This document shows, in pieces, positions 1-11,679 of a DNA stretch of 64,000 nucleotides; positions within the stretch are counted from its first letter, which is position 1, and each line of letters begins with the position of its first letter. The notes below the pieces were generated by a model that worked only from the letters and a program-made list of their open reading frames with translations, was not told where the DNA came from and ran no database searches. The stretch comes from Otis tarda (Eukaryota; Chordata; Aves; Otidiformes; Otididae), in the NCBI GenBank assembly GCA_026413225.1, contig CM048572.1, forward strand, positions 4,898,001-4,962,000, given 5' to 3'. Made by a program: the position numbers and the translations under genes.

Positions 1-2375
1 TTTAGAAAAAAAAGTTTTAGCAGAAGAAATAAAACAAAAGCCAGCAAGTTTTTTTTTTTTTTTAGAGGCTAATGGTGTCACTGGTACAGTCTGACTTAGC
101 CTGTTACTCATTAAGGCTGCCACCTGTAACCACTGATTGCAAGAAAAAGAGGCTTTGTCTACTCTGACCTTCTACCTGAGATGTTTTCTGGTAGCAGCTT
201 CCAGGTTGGTAGCTCGGGCAGAGGGTACTCATGGTGGTGTCATTGTTAGGACTGTACAGATTGATTTTATATGGATCTTTTATTAAAAAGTATGATTTTT
301 CTTGGCTTTAATACTTTTATGTGAGAGTTAAGATTGAAGAGATGTTGTTTGTTCACTTCTTTCACTGGCCCTATAAATGGAGGTGCTAGTATATTTTCCA
401 GCTTCTGGTATGCCATGGTGCATGGATTGAGTCCCCTAATTTCTTAACTTTAAACTTCATCAAAGATTGCTTCCAGGTTTTGTTTCAGCTGTGGGTGAAG
501 GTTCAAGTTTGTTGTTTTCATCCAAAAATATGTTATGGTCTATGTTTCAGACTAAAAATTTCCTGTTAAATCTGAACTCCAGTTTGTCTCCTGACCTGAA
601 GGAAATCCTTTGGGATCCACCACATCTTTCTCACTTTTGTTCTCCACTTGTAAAGATCTTCCTCACTTTTTGCATACATTTCAGTTTAGTAGGGTAGGAA
701 CAGGCTGTGCTTTCTCTGAACAGCACACGTTTAGAATGCCAACAAGGTATATGAACTTTCTTGTAGAAGAATACTTACTTGAAACATTTCTCCTGTGTTT
801 GACCCAGAATCTTTCCACGCTCAATGTCTCTAGCAGTTTGCATCTGTGAATTTTATAAACTTAAAGGCGTAACATAATTCTGGGGTACCTGTTGAACTGA
901 GCTGGGAGTTCTAGGATTAGTCAAAATTGCACTGCTACGCTGCTGTTTGGGCACGACTTTGTGTTCTACTAGATGAAAATATAGTGGGAAGGTGGCTACG
1001 TCATACCTTTCTGATTTTTGTAAGTTTAAACCTTGATCTGGACTTCAGTTAAAGGCTATGCCCAGCTGACCCCAGCTGTGGTGGCTAGAAATGCCATCCT
1101 AATGGCTCTTTATTCAGGCTACAGAAGCTGCTGTTGCAGGCAAGGCTGGTGTCCTCCTGATGTCGCTTGCCAATATGCCGTACTTTGCAGTCTTGCAAGA
1201 AAAGATCTTGCACCAACTTTTGCAAGAGTAGTAGGATGAAATACAATGATCTGGCTAAGTTCTGACTAGGGCAAGTGTTCTGTGTATTCAAGTTCTACAT
1301 GAAATAGCACATGAAGATGGTTTGAGGTTTTTTTTTGTGTGTTTTTTTTTGTTTTTTTTTATCCCTATCCCGAAGTGTTTGAGGCTTCCAAATGATGCCT
1401 TATTTTATCCTGATAATCAGCATGTTTCACTATTGTTTGAAGTTCTCCCTTTGTATTACTTAGCAGTTTTTCAACTATCTCTAGGATAAGGAACCTTTTG
1501 AATGAGATAATTTGCATTCTTATTTAAATTATGTGTAAATGTGTGGCTTCCTTACTTTGAAGATACTAAAAACGTCAAGGTTGTGGATTTTGCACCAGAT
1601 CTGGTCATGTGCCAACCACAATTTTAGCACCCACATTGCCTAATGACAAGCCTTTAGTGGGCAGCGACTGCAAACAGACTTGCTTGCCTTCATGCCAAAT
1701 CTGTGTATTCTGTGACCCAAAATGCTCTCTAGGTCTTGCTGAAGCACAGGCATATTAGCTCCTGCTTTGCAAGTTTTGTGTCTTTTGCTAGAACGTGAAG
1801 CTGAATTCCTAGCCTCCTCTCCGGCAAATAAAAGCACAAACAAAACAACCCCTTCCCACACTTCTGTGATGAATGAGTCTGTTGTGGGTATGCTTTTAAG
1901 AGGTGGTATGAAAACAGACTCCCGTTCCCAGTGTGGAAAAAGGGCTTTATGCCCTGAATGGCAAACGCCACTCTGACAAAGGATTAGTCAAACTTTGAAG
2001 GTTGGAGTGGGGTTCGGGAGCTCTGTCTGAAGCTCCTTTTTCCTTTTGAAAAAGCGACCTTCAAAGGCAAATTTCAATACTTGACATGCAGCTTTTCCCC
2101 CTCTGTTCCAACCTTGCAAACAACAAAACAACCGATGACAACAGAGTGAAGGAAGACAAGAAAAGCATGTAAAACAGCTTGCGGTCGCTTTCATTCAGTA
2201 CTGAGCTGCTCTTCGGTGTCAGGGCTTTCTTCTGTTTTGTTATTATTTTATTTCTTTTGCATATTTTTTTTTGCTTTCTGGCAGTTAAATACTCTTGTTT
2301 TGTACAGAGAGCAGCTTGAAAGTAGGATATCTGATAGGGGAGCCTCTGCAAACCTGTGTATGTTAACAACTCAGA
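1..2375. other. Noncoding DNA, nothing recognised
   Basis: AT-leaning vertebrate-type DNA. Only short open frames (80 codons or fewer on the plus strand) are present, and none has a recognisable product. A 15-base T run lies at 49-63 and an interrupted T tract (T runs broken by gtgtg and g) at 1328-1360. I see no promoter, RNA gene or transposon that I can defend. Confidence 0.7.
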
Positions 2376-2412
2376 GCCAGATTTTCAGAAGTGCTCAGTA
2401 TTCAGCAGGCTG
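2376..2412. repeat. Relic of an old sauropsid/amniote repeat
   Basis: The string gccagattttcagaagtgct and the bases after it match a phrase common in turtle, crocodile and bird genomes: a 'gattttcaaaagtgctcagcacc' type motif usually followed by a 'cattgaagtcaatgggag' type core. Only the first part survives. The family assignment is from memory of the pattern. The fragment is about 37 bp and shows no target duplication. Confidence 0.5.
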
Positions 2413-2584
2413 AATTTTCTCCCTTACCCACCCAGCTGCCACACAAAAATAACCGAACCAGTCTGGTGTAGTTTCTCTTTGTGTAAGAGGAACACGAGAA
2501 GGAACCAGTAACAGGCGGAACAGAATTGCTATATTATTTAGAAATATTTTCTGGCTCTGATTTCTTTGCAGGTTGAATATTTCT

Positions 2585-2860
2585 AGACACACGGCCAACA
2601 CTGCTACGCCGCCGGCCAAGAACATGTCAGATTTCACTAGCTAAGCAATGCGGGGTATGGTCAGTACTGGGTTGGGAGACCTCCAAGGAAAACTCAGGTG
2701 CTGTAGGATGTGGTAATTACTAATTCAGTGTATGGACTTCTCCGAGTCAGTGCGGCATCTGTGTCCAATCTAGGAGGATGTTGGAACACTGCTAGCACAA
2801 AGCACTGGGTAAAGGTTGGCAGGATATGTTATGTCCCCATAAAACATTTGGAATTATAAA
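2585..2860 (+). mobile_element. 5S rRNA-derived SINE (SINE3/AmnSINE-like)
   Basis: Positions about 2585-2710 align along the full length (about 120 nt) of a vertebrate 5S rRNA. acacggcc sits at the 5' end, agctaagca (A-box region) at about 2639-2647, ggtcagtactgggttgggag (C-box region) from about 2659, and ggtgctgtagga at the 3' end (2698-2709). Divergence is heavy in the first half and lower in the second. The DNA after the head, including gagtcagtgcggc near 2744-2756, resembles the body of 5S-headed amniote SINEs rather than the 3' flank of a 5S gene. It is therefore called a SINE and not a 5S pseudogene. The 3' limit is uncertain and was set by loss of resemblance. The element is old and unlikely to be transcribed by Pol III. 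Confidence 0.75.
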
Positions 2861-2984
2861 GGAATACATATCGTGCATCATAATGGCATCAAGACTTTTT
2901 AAAACTTATTAACCACTCTCACACCTCAAAAAAAAATTCCTCTGTAATTTGATGTTGCGTAGGCGAAGGTACTCTCCTTGCCTT

Positions 2985-3030
2985 TAAGAGATCCAAGTTC
3001 AAATTGCTCCTCTGGTATTATTCCTTGTCC
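2985..3030 (+). repeat. Possible tRNA-like SINE fragment
   Basis: The segment agagatccaagttcaaattg followed by ctcctctg resembles the B-box and downstream part of tRNA-derived SINEs, whose consensus is close to 'gggagacctgggttcaaatccctgctctg'. It lies about 130 bp after the 5S-headed SINE. It could be part of the same composite element, a separate fragment, or chance. Confidence 0.3.
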
Positions 3031-6000
3031 AAATACATATTCTGCCTGCCAAAGTGCATGCCACTGAAGCACAGGTCTGTTTTTTTCTCACTTGGACTAG
3101 TGATTTTTATCTTGAAACAAGAATTAGCATATAGGAATGGATAAAACTTCTTATTATAATTTTCAACCATAGCTGGAGCTGCAGGGCCTAAGTTTATTTC
3201 TGACAAAGAGAAAATGAGGTTGGTACTCAGAACCCCACATGACTTGATTCTATGACCTTGTCTGGGTTTCAGTTTTTGGACTTCCTTGGTTTCCAGTATG
3301 CAAAACCTTAACTTCTAATAAAGTAATACTTGCCGTCCTACCTTTTATTGTGCAGCGTGTCTCTAAAATATTTGACGTTTGTCTGGCTCAGGCCTCTCCA
3401 GCTCCTGTGGGTAGCTGGTGAAGTAGATTAGACTTCTTGAGGATGAAAGTTCTAACTGATGAATTAGTAAATAGTAAGTAGTATTTTTCTGTGTAATATA
3501 AAGGTGTTAAAAATTATTTATCTCCTTACCTGGGGGAGATTGTTATTGATGTGTCTGAACACGCGTTTAAACAACTCTGTAACAGGAAGGATGTTAAGAA
3601 GAGATACATGAAACATCTTTTAAACTTTGGAAAAATCAACTTTACACAGGTATTATGATACAAAATCTAATGGTTTCAACATGAGAGGGTTTTACTTGAA
3701 TTAAGCTGTGGGGAGGCCAAGACTTAGGGTTCACCTTGTTTAGCTGAGTGAGGATAAAACCTGCTCTTCAGGTAGACATTTTTCCCCTGAGCTAGCTTAT
3801 ACATTTGAAAAATGTACCTTCTTTTGCAATGACAATATAGATGAAGTGATGATGTGTCCCAAAAAGCACTGTGAGGTTAACGTTTCTGCATCAATTTAAT
3901 CTATTTGTGGCACTTTCTTATACTATTAGTACTGCAGCTTGGCAAAAAAAAAACCAAACTCTAAACCAACAAAACTGTTTCCTAACAGATAATATTTGCT
4001 TGATGTACTCTTTGAAATCACTCCCTGAATTGAAGTGATAGGCTGAAGTAGCCCCCTCTTCTGACTGCCTTTAACAGGTTTTCAGCTGCTATGTGTCCGA
4101 ATCAGCACAACTTTCCTCATAATGAATGGGCAAAATATGTTAATTGATTATAAATGTTTAAGTCCTGACCAAAACACTAGTTTGTATAGGGAGAAGGGGA
4201 AATAGTTAAGAAGAGTTTTCCTACTGATTTCCAGAATCATATAGTATCTCTATAACCTATTGAGGCAACGTAGATATGAGTTACCTTACTTGTTGCTATT
4301 TTTGCAAATCGGAAGTGGACTACTAGGATATGCTGAAATGAATTTTGACCACGACCATTACCTGTTTTGCCCTTGAACTGTGTTGCATCCAAGGTTATTT
4401 GTTTTTATTTTAAACTAAAAATGTGTAACGAATGTAATTTCTTGTGAGTACAAAGGTTCATATTCAGAATAAGGAAAAGCAAGCTCTTCCTTGCTGAAAT
4501 GTATTTACAGCCAAGTAGGCTGAGAGAACATCTGGGTTTCTGCTGTATAAGATGGGCTTCAGTAGATTTTTATTCTTACCACAATGGTAGTTGCCTCTTA
4601 TAGCTGCATCAAAATGAAACTCTATCTATCTGAAAGGTCTTAAACAATGGCATTTCTTCAGTGTTGCTCCAGACAGTTATCTTCTGGAGTTGCATAACTT
4701 CTGGATTCCTTAACAACTTGACTTCTGCTCTTCTTGCCTCTCTTCTGGAGTAACAAACTTGATCTTTTGTGCTTGTATTCTTATCATCAGTGCTAGTCCT
4801 TAAAGAAGAAAATAAACAGGAAAAGTGATGCGTGTGGAGTTGAAAATCCATACTTATGGTTGTAGACTTCCCTCTGCAAAACTTCTGGCATGCCCTCAGA
4901 AAACAGTGAAATGCTAGGTGTCTAATTTTTAAAACAGGCCTTTCTAAAAAGCTTTGTCTGATACAAAACATATAAACAGAAGATGGAAAGTGGCTTAAGC
5001 ATTTGGGAAGAAAACTTCTAGGCTGAACTGCTGCGCTCTGAAACGGCATGTTCTCTCCAGAGCACGTGAAAGAGCATGGAAGAGCTTGATCCATGTTCCC
5101 TTTGCAACCCAGCACTTTCAGATAGGTTTGGGGAGTGAAACACAGAAGAAATCATTGCGAATTGCCTCCTCATGTGTGTAATTAGGTGAAGTTCCTGTCC
5201 TCTACCTTTGTGCAATATCTGTCTGAGGAAGACTGACAGAGGGAGTTGGAGTAAGGTGAGGAACAGAGAGGAAGCTCAGGACAGAAGGGGGGAGTACAAG
5301 TGTTGGAGGCTTTTTAGGAAACTGATTAATTTGAGGGGACTGTTTGTCTGCATTAATTGCTTCATACAAGATGAATGAATGAGAGGATGATGGCCCAAAG
5401 ATGGGGTGAGCAACTGTATATAAGTGCTCTGATGCCACTCAACTCTGTTTTCATGTTCACAAACCACTGCTGATTTTAATGAAAATTCTTTGTTCAGGAT
5501 TTTTTAGCCTTTCTGTTTTCCCACTCGGTGTCTTCTTTTCCCCAAAAAACATTCCGTTCTGTTGTTTACCTTTTCATTATATGCATACGTGGTATAGCAA
5601 TGGCTGCATAAGTTGCTTATTACTGTTTCTGCTCTGCAATAAGATGTTTGAAATGTATATTTTCCTTCCTGTCTTGAACTTCCCCTTCTCTTTTATATAA
5701 ATATGTGTAAGTTTGGCTTCTGGAGACATTCTGTAGGTGTTGGAGGCTTTGTGCTTTGCATGGCTGACACAAAGAAGAAAAAGTATTATGAATGCTGGTG
5801 GAATATTTTTGGTAAGTAGCTGAAATGAACATATGTTTGTAGATAAAAGCCTTTTTTGTTTCTTCCAAGGCCTGTTCTTGGAGATCCCTAGCACAAAGAT
5901 TAAAGATTTTAGTAGTGGAACTGATTTGCACAAGGAAGTTTAGAAGTCACTTACATATTTTAGATATTCTACTGGTGGAATGGGCAAAGCGCCTCAGTCC

Positions 6001-6929
6001 CTAAAGCCCTTCATGGTATTGTGTCTCCAAGATGTGTTTCTGAAGTCTTCCCTTGGCCCTCTGTATCTTCTCTGTGTGAATAAAATAAATGCCTAATGGT
6101 ATAGGTTGCCTTCTTGGCTCAGTTCTTTAGGTGCTTTGACTGGGTTTTCGATCCCCGTAGTCACTTTATTGAAACACAGCAGGATCCTTCTGGGGATGGC
6201 CTCCAAGATGATCCTCTGAAAGATGAAATGTAGCCACTAATAAGCCATTCCATTTCTTTTTCCCCTTCTCTGCCTCCCACCTTGGGAAGGAAGCTATTTG
6301 GCTTCATATTTGCACTCCTATAAAAAGGTGGAGATGTACTGTCTCTTTTATTAGAAATAAACTAATAAATAAAAACATGTAATGGAAGGGACTTGACCTG
6401 TGAAAATCCTTCCTTCTGTCCCTTTTCTCTTGTCTCTGTCGGGGCGTGCTTATGTAACTTCAGGATCTAAAAACGGTTACCAAAAAAGGGGAAAAATAAG
6501 AGTGGGGGAAGTTTTGTTTCATTTTTTTTTTTTCCTGCCTAACACCTGGACCTCCCCGTAGGGATTTCCCGTCAGCTGCAGCCTTTGAGGTTGACCTCAG
6601 TTGGTTGGTTGGTTTTGTTTTGCTTTGAATCAGAGCCGCACCATTTGGACGTGTATTTCACGTGTCCCAGGAGCTCTTTACCTCCACCCTTCCCTTCCCT
6701 CCAATGTTTTAATGTCTATTAAAACAAATTTCTGTGCAGCTCTGTTGGGGAGATGTTTGAGGTAGGGAGTCATAAGTCATCTTGCGTGAAGGGATGGGAA
6801 TACCAGGCATTCCTATCTGGGCTTCCATGTGAGCTCTGAGCTGGCCCAAAGCGAAGCCCAGAGAGACTCCATGCAGACATCTCCATCTCTAGTTCAGTCA
6901 TGTCCTTGTGTTGCTCCCATCACTGAGTG
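3031..6929. other. Noncoding DNA, nothing recognised
   Basis: No repeat family or gene is recognisable. The minus-strand open frame at 4609-5115 (168 codons) has no domain, signal peptide or family resemblance, and a frame of this size is within chance expectation for a 64-kb window. A short run of ttgg units lies near 6601-6612. Confidence 0.65.
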
Positions 6930-7600
6930 CATGCTGCTGCCTCTGCTGGGAGTGCAACAACAAAGCTCTTAAGAATATCCAGGCAGCCAAAAATAATAGC
7001 AATAAAAATAAAGACATTATTAAAGCCAGATACGACTGATCTGAAGTCACAGCGAGTGTAACATGACTCAGTCAAATCCCCAGGACAGTTGGAGACAGAA
7101 AGGGAAGGAGAGAGGAAAATCTCTATCTGTTTAAAGTTCTGGGCCCCAAACCCCTTACAAGTCGGCTTTGATAATTCATCAGACAACCACAAAAAAGAAT
7201 GCCTCCCCCGCTCCAGATGCAACCGTGTCTTGTCCCAGCCTCTTTTTCCACAGCCTGTGAATCTCGCCACATCAAGGGGGAGAGAAAATACATTTAAAAG
7301 TTCTCCTTATTTAGGTTGGGTAGGTTTGAAATATCCTCTGAAGGCAAACGTGTGTGTGTGACTGAAGGCATGCACGCGTGAGTAGTATATACACATGTAC
7401 TTGGGAAAAGGGAAGAATTACTGTGAAAAGCAGCGTTTGCAGTCCACACCCAATGCAATTAGAGAAAGAGGCGGCTGTAAGCCTCTTTATTGTGACACGG
7501 TTAAACGAACTAGAGAAAAGGCCCAAAAGCCTGCACGAAAGAGTAGGTAGTGGCCAAATGCTGGCTCTGGTGTGGGATGGGTAGCTGCACCCTCACCTCA
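6930..7600. other. Candidate conserved noncoding block
   Basis: Compared with its flanks this stretch has few homopolymers and many discrete motifs. These include an AP-1-type tgactca at 7065-7071, a RUNX-like aaccaca at 7185-7191 and an AT-rich homeodomain-like cluster near 6990-7025. Such texture is typical of vertebrate conserved noncoding elements, but conservation cannot be seen from one sequence. Open frames on both strands (116, 90, 71 and 68 codons) overlap each other and look like by-products. Confidence 0.3.
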
Positions 7601-9952
7601 TCAGATGCAATAGGGGAATAACTCAGAGTACAGGCAGTGCCTCACAAAAAAAGTAAACTCCTAGATGCGTTTGTTTGGCTGTTGGTGGGATGCTTGCTGG
7701 AAAAACAGGTTGATGTAGCAGGGTGCAACAGGAATGGAAGAGAAACCCAAGATGGAGCACTGCTTGCTACTCTTCTCTGCTATCAAGAGAAGAGATTAAT
7801 TTTTCAGGCGTGTTGTTGTATTACAGGTCTCAAGAGGTGCCGTGAAAGAGGTACTCCCCCACGTCATTTGGGGAGAATGCCTTTGACTAATGGGCTCAAA
7901 GGAAACGGTAGAAAAGGGGCCAACCAAGAAAACTTGGATCTGCTTTCAGTATCACACAGTGTGTGTGTTTTGTTCTCAGATTTTAGCTGAGGCCAACTCT
8001 GATATAAACAGATGGACTTCAAAGTAGTTGGTCTGAATAAAAGCTTACATGATATTTTAATGATTCAAGCCTTTTGGGACTGTAAAACTAGATTGAAACT
8101 CTCAGAAGGTATTTATTTTTGCTTTTAGGGCCAAGCAGAGATATAAGAAATAGATCTGGTTCAATTTTTTGGTTGATATTTTGTTTGTTTTCAGCACCCT
8201 ATGACTCTGAGATGCTTTTGCACTTCTTATAAGGGAAAATAATCTTTTTTTTTTGAAACTGCAATTGTTACCTAAAGTTTTTTAAATTTTGATAGGTTTT
8301 TCAAAATTTGAAACTTTTCAGTCTTTCAGGGCTCAATACCCTTTTCTCTTTTTCTCTCTGTCGTTCAATACAAAAGAATCACGTCTTGATACTAGTTTTT
8401 ATTCTTGACAGGTTTTTGTTACCATCTTTTTTACTTCATTGTATCAGTTTTGAAAATAAAGATCTTTAGTAAGGGTCATGTGGCAAAAACAAAATGTAAA
8501 GAGAAGAATGTGTAAATTCAGAGGAAAATTTCAGTGTCTGCAGTGTTTTAGATGTAGAAGGTTTTCTTTCCCTTTCCCTCTACTAGCTCTTTGTGTCTAT
8601 GAAATGCACTTTTTTTTTTTTATGAAAAGTGCACTTTTGCACTTTTTTAGGAAAGGTTAATGAGAATTTCCATAGGCCAGTTACGAGTGCAAGAAGTTAA
8701 GTTGTGGCAACCCTGCAGCTCTGCTCCTGGCTGGAATCAGACAGCACCAAGTGTGAACGAGGCATGGAGATTCTGTTGCTCTTTCTCAAGCCTTGAATAA
8801 TCTTTTGAAGGATTAGTGGTACTGAATATTTAGACCTCAGTTTTTGGGTATTTCATATTGTCTTAGTCCTCCAGCTTTGCAGAAAAACTGTTCCTAATGT
8901 GCAAATCCCAAGGGATTTCAGTGCCAGCACAGATGGACCAGTTGAACGTTGCACTGGGTTTTCAAGAGCAGACCGCAAAGCCGGTATTTGCAATCCTCGT
9001 TCTGATAAACAACAAATTGTGTGATTTGCCCAAGCTCTGTCCTCAAGACATGAATTGGGGCATAGTCTGAAGGATTTCCTCTGTTTGGGAATCTAACCCA
9101 GCAAGGCTTGACTGCACGATGCGATACAACTTGAGCCCTTTATTTGTTAGTGCCTGTTACACAAGTCCCAGACAGGCAATATGTTACTTGACTAATACCA
9201 CAGACAGTGTAACCACAGTCTTTCAAAATGTATTTGATGTCCCTAACAGAGCCTTGTAAACTCTGTGCTGTATGCCCAGGCTATATACAGAAGTTTTAAT
9301 TTAGAAAGGCTACTGCTTGCAGTTGTGTCAATATTACTTTAAAAAGTGTTTGGGCGGAGGCGGGGGGAAGATGAGAGAGCAATTTTGGATCGGATTCCTG
9401 GGAACCAGTATGTCAATATATTAAGTCAAATCTTGTATCAAGGATTTTATATAGAATGGAAAATGAATGGTCTGAAGCATTTTTTTGTGAAACACTAGCT
9501 AGCACAGACAAGCTCCCCATCTAGTTTTTTTGTTGCTCTCATTGCTGTCAAATCTGAACACTTTCTGATAACTGACAGGAGTTACATTTGTCACACACAT
9601 GTCATTTTCTGTTTCCCCAGTGGAGCAATATATTTTATTTATTTTTAAGTGTATACTCTGCTAGTGCCTACATTAGAAAAAGTTAGACTGTGTTAGTCTG
9701 CTCTCAGTGTGGAAAGCAGTGATGCTGCAGGGGTCCAGAGCTGTGGCATTTATTCCCTGGTTGCTGGGAAAGCTGAGTCCAGAATGAAACAAGATGTGTC
9801 CTCTGACTTGAGAGATGAATAGTCACTATCTCTATTTTCTAGGTAATCTGGATTCAGATAGCCGTGTTTAAAAGATGAATGTTCTTAAATGCTTTCAGAA
9901 TCCAATTTTAACTAAGGCTTTTTTTTTTAATTACGTTAGAACTAGGATTTTC
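7601..9952. other. Noncoding DNA with one small inverted repeat
   Basis: No gene or repeat family is recognised. At 8605-8633 the arms tgcactttt and aaaagtgca are perfect inverted repeats around a T-rich loop, and tgcactttt then recurs directly after. This looks like simple-sequence drift. Confidence 0.6.
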
Positions 9953-9987
9953 ATAGGGAGTGAAAGGAGTTAGGTGCCCAGTTTTGA
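9953..9987. repeat. Relic of an old sauropsid/amniote repeat
   Basis: A 'gattttcatagggag' type string followed by aggagttaggtgcccagttt matches the recurrent sauropsid phrase 'attttcaaagggagttaggtgcccaa'. It belongs to the same loose group of old repeats as the relics at 2376, 47970, 49370, 52711 and 55160. It is short and identified from memory only. Confidence 0.45.
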
Positions 9988-11159
9988 TGTTACATGGGCA
10001 TATATCCATGTGCAACTGCCCTAAGATATTCTGACCGTTCCTACCTATCTGCTAATTGCTGCTGAAAAAAACTTGTGATTAAAACACTTTAAGAATTTCT
10101 AAAATTGTTCCAGTGCAGCTAAACCCAGTGGGCTATTGAAATATCACAGGCACAGAATTTGCAGAGCGTGCCTTGTCCCTGCTTGTGTCTTCAGTTGGGA
10201 TGCATTGATATGCGGTCTCAGATGTGCCTGGAACTTGGTATTCATTTCTATGAGGTGTCTCACTTTTATAAAACTGTTTATAGCTCTAGATTTAACATTG
10301 AACTGAACTTTCTAATTTCTAAAATATGTTAATGAATCTGATAAAAATGAATGTCTAGTCCATGTGCTCTGTAATTTAAATACCTATTTGGAACTGTATC
10401 CAAACACAGAGCCATACTTCTGACCTTGAAGCTAGTTTTTGTGCTGAGGTTATTCCTTTCCCAAAGGTCACTATCGGCCATGATCTACTAGCCTCTGTGC
10501 ACAGAGAGGAGTGTTCACAGAATGAGTGACTCTCAGGGTGTGTTTCGGTGGCTTTCTTAGACACCTGAGTTACACTGAGATATGTTTGTCCTTCTGTATT
10601 TTTCGTAAGCAAAATTCTGACTGTGTTCTCCCTGTCCCTTGAATGCCAATAGAGGCTAGCAGTGAAACCTCATTTTTTTTTTGGTTTGGTCCTGGTGTAT
10701 CCAAGGCATTTTCAGAGCACTGAACTGGAGTGTGAACCCTTAACCAAACAAGAGACAGATACGAGGGCAAAGAGGTGGTGTTCGACTGAACCTACCAAAG
10801 TTTAAGATTTAATTGGAAGGATATTGTTGGATTGTTGCAACATATTGCTTTTCCATATTTCCATATGTGATCCTAGCTTGGGGTCATTTGAGAGCAGTCC
10901 AAATGATGACTTCAGCAAGTATCTTAAATAAATTAGGATCAGCCAGTGACAGAAGAATTCTGGTTGTGGTTGGTCTGTCTTTTGGACACTAGAGCGTATT
11001 AGCAAAAACCAACAACAAATTTAGTGTCATGAATCTATTGGGAAAGGACAAAAACTTCCACATTGCAGCTTCTTCTACCTCAAAGTCAGGGATGGGAAAT
11101 ATCTCTGTTGGCCACCAGATCATGAAGGACGATTTATTGCATCTGTTTAAAAACAATTC
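9988..11159. other. Noncoding DNA, nothing recognised
   Basis: Only short, overlapping open frames on the minus strand (66-78 codons) occur here, without recognisable products. No promoter, RNA gene or mobile element is evident. Confidence 0.6.
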
Positions 11160-11245
11160 TATATTCTCTGGGGGCTCTGTCCTTCACTAGCATAGTTTTG
11201 GACTCAATGATCTAATAGATCTTTTTCCATCTCTAACTCTTGTGG
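11160..11245 (+). mobile_element. Eroded CR1 LINE 3' end
   Basis: The string ttggactcaatgatctaata, then gatctttttccatctctaac, parallels the avian CR1 3' UTR motif 'ggttggactcgatgatctta.aggtctttttccaacct'. The terminal attctatg octamers are lost. CR1 copies are usually 5' truncated, which fits the short length. It is more diverged than the copies at 22331 and 27185, so it is older. Confidence 0.6.
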
Positions 11246-11326
11246 CTTGCCATATGTAGAGATAAATATCTTTCCGATCAGCATTGACAGACAGACTTTC
11301 AGGCATGGAAACATTATTGTGTGTGT

Positions 11327-11346
11327 GGGGTAGGGGGAGGGGAGGG
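11327..11346 (+). other. G-quadruplex-capable G tract
   Basis: Four G runs (11327-11330, 11333-11337, 11339-11342, 11344-11346) are separated by loops of 1-2 bases. This satisfies the usual G3+ N1-7 rule with very short loops, which favours a stable parallel quadruplex. A gtgtgtg stretch precedes it. No gene or promoter is visible next to it. Confidence 0.6.
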
Positions 11347-11647
11347 TAAGGCCACTTGCTGAGTGTTATTATCTCCAGGGCACAGGATTATTGGAAAATG
11401 ATAAATAGCTGGGCAGGCAAAGGAAATATGAAAACCCTGTTGCGGAACAGAGCTTCCCGAGATTTCTGTTCATATTGCGGTGACCAAAAGAAATTTACAT
11501 TGGAAAAACCCTCTTGCCTTCAGGGCTGAATGTTATGAACCTTCAAAGTGATTCTTGAGAAGAAAAGGGATTGGGAATGAAAGGAGTGGGAGGGATTGCC
11601 ATGCTGTTTCTACGGAGCAGGGGTCACTGCAGAATAACATTCATCAT

Positions 11648-11679
11648 CTTGTTGGTGCCGTTCTGAGAACGGCAACAAG
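11648..11679. repeat. Short imperfect inverted repeat
   Basis: Left arm cttgttggtgccgttct (11648-11664) pairs with right arm agaacggcaacaag (11666-11679) except for a three-base bulge. The result is a compact hairpin with almost no loop. No tail, T run or target duplication marks it as a terminator or transposon end. Confidence 0.6.

Noticed and set aside
2585-2710. A functional 5S rRNA gene
   Set aside because: Too many differences in the first half, internal promoter elements altered, and no clear T-run terminator at the 3' end. The downstream SINE-like DNA explains it better.
3515-3540. Minus-strand recursive-splice-like junction (cag|gtaagg)
   Set aside because: The donor half is good but the pyrimidine tract is only about seven bases, so it is likely a chance match.
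4609-5115. 168-codon minus-strand open frame
   Set aside because: No domain, no family resemblance, no splice or promoter context. About one frame of this length is expected by chance in six frames of 64 kb at this composition.
6385-6410. Reversed CR1 tail at atggaagggacttgacc
   Set aside because: Only about 15 bases resemble the CR1 motif and neither flank continues the match.
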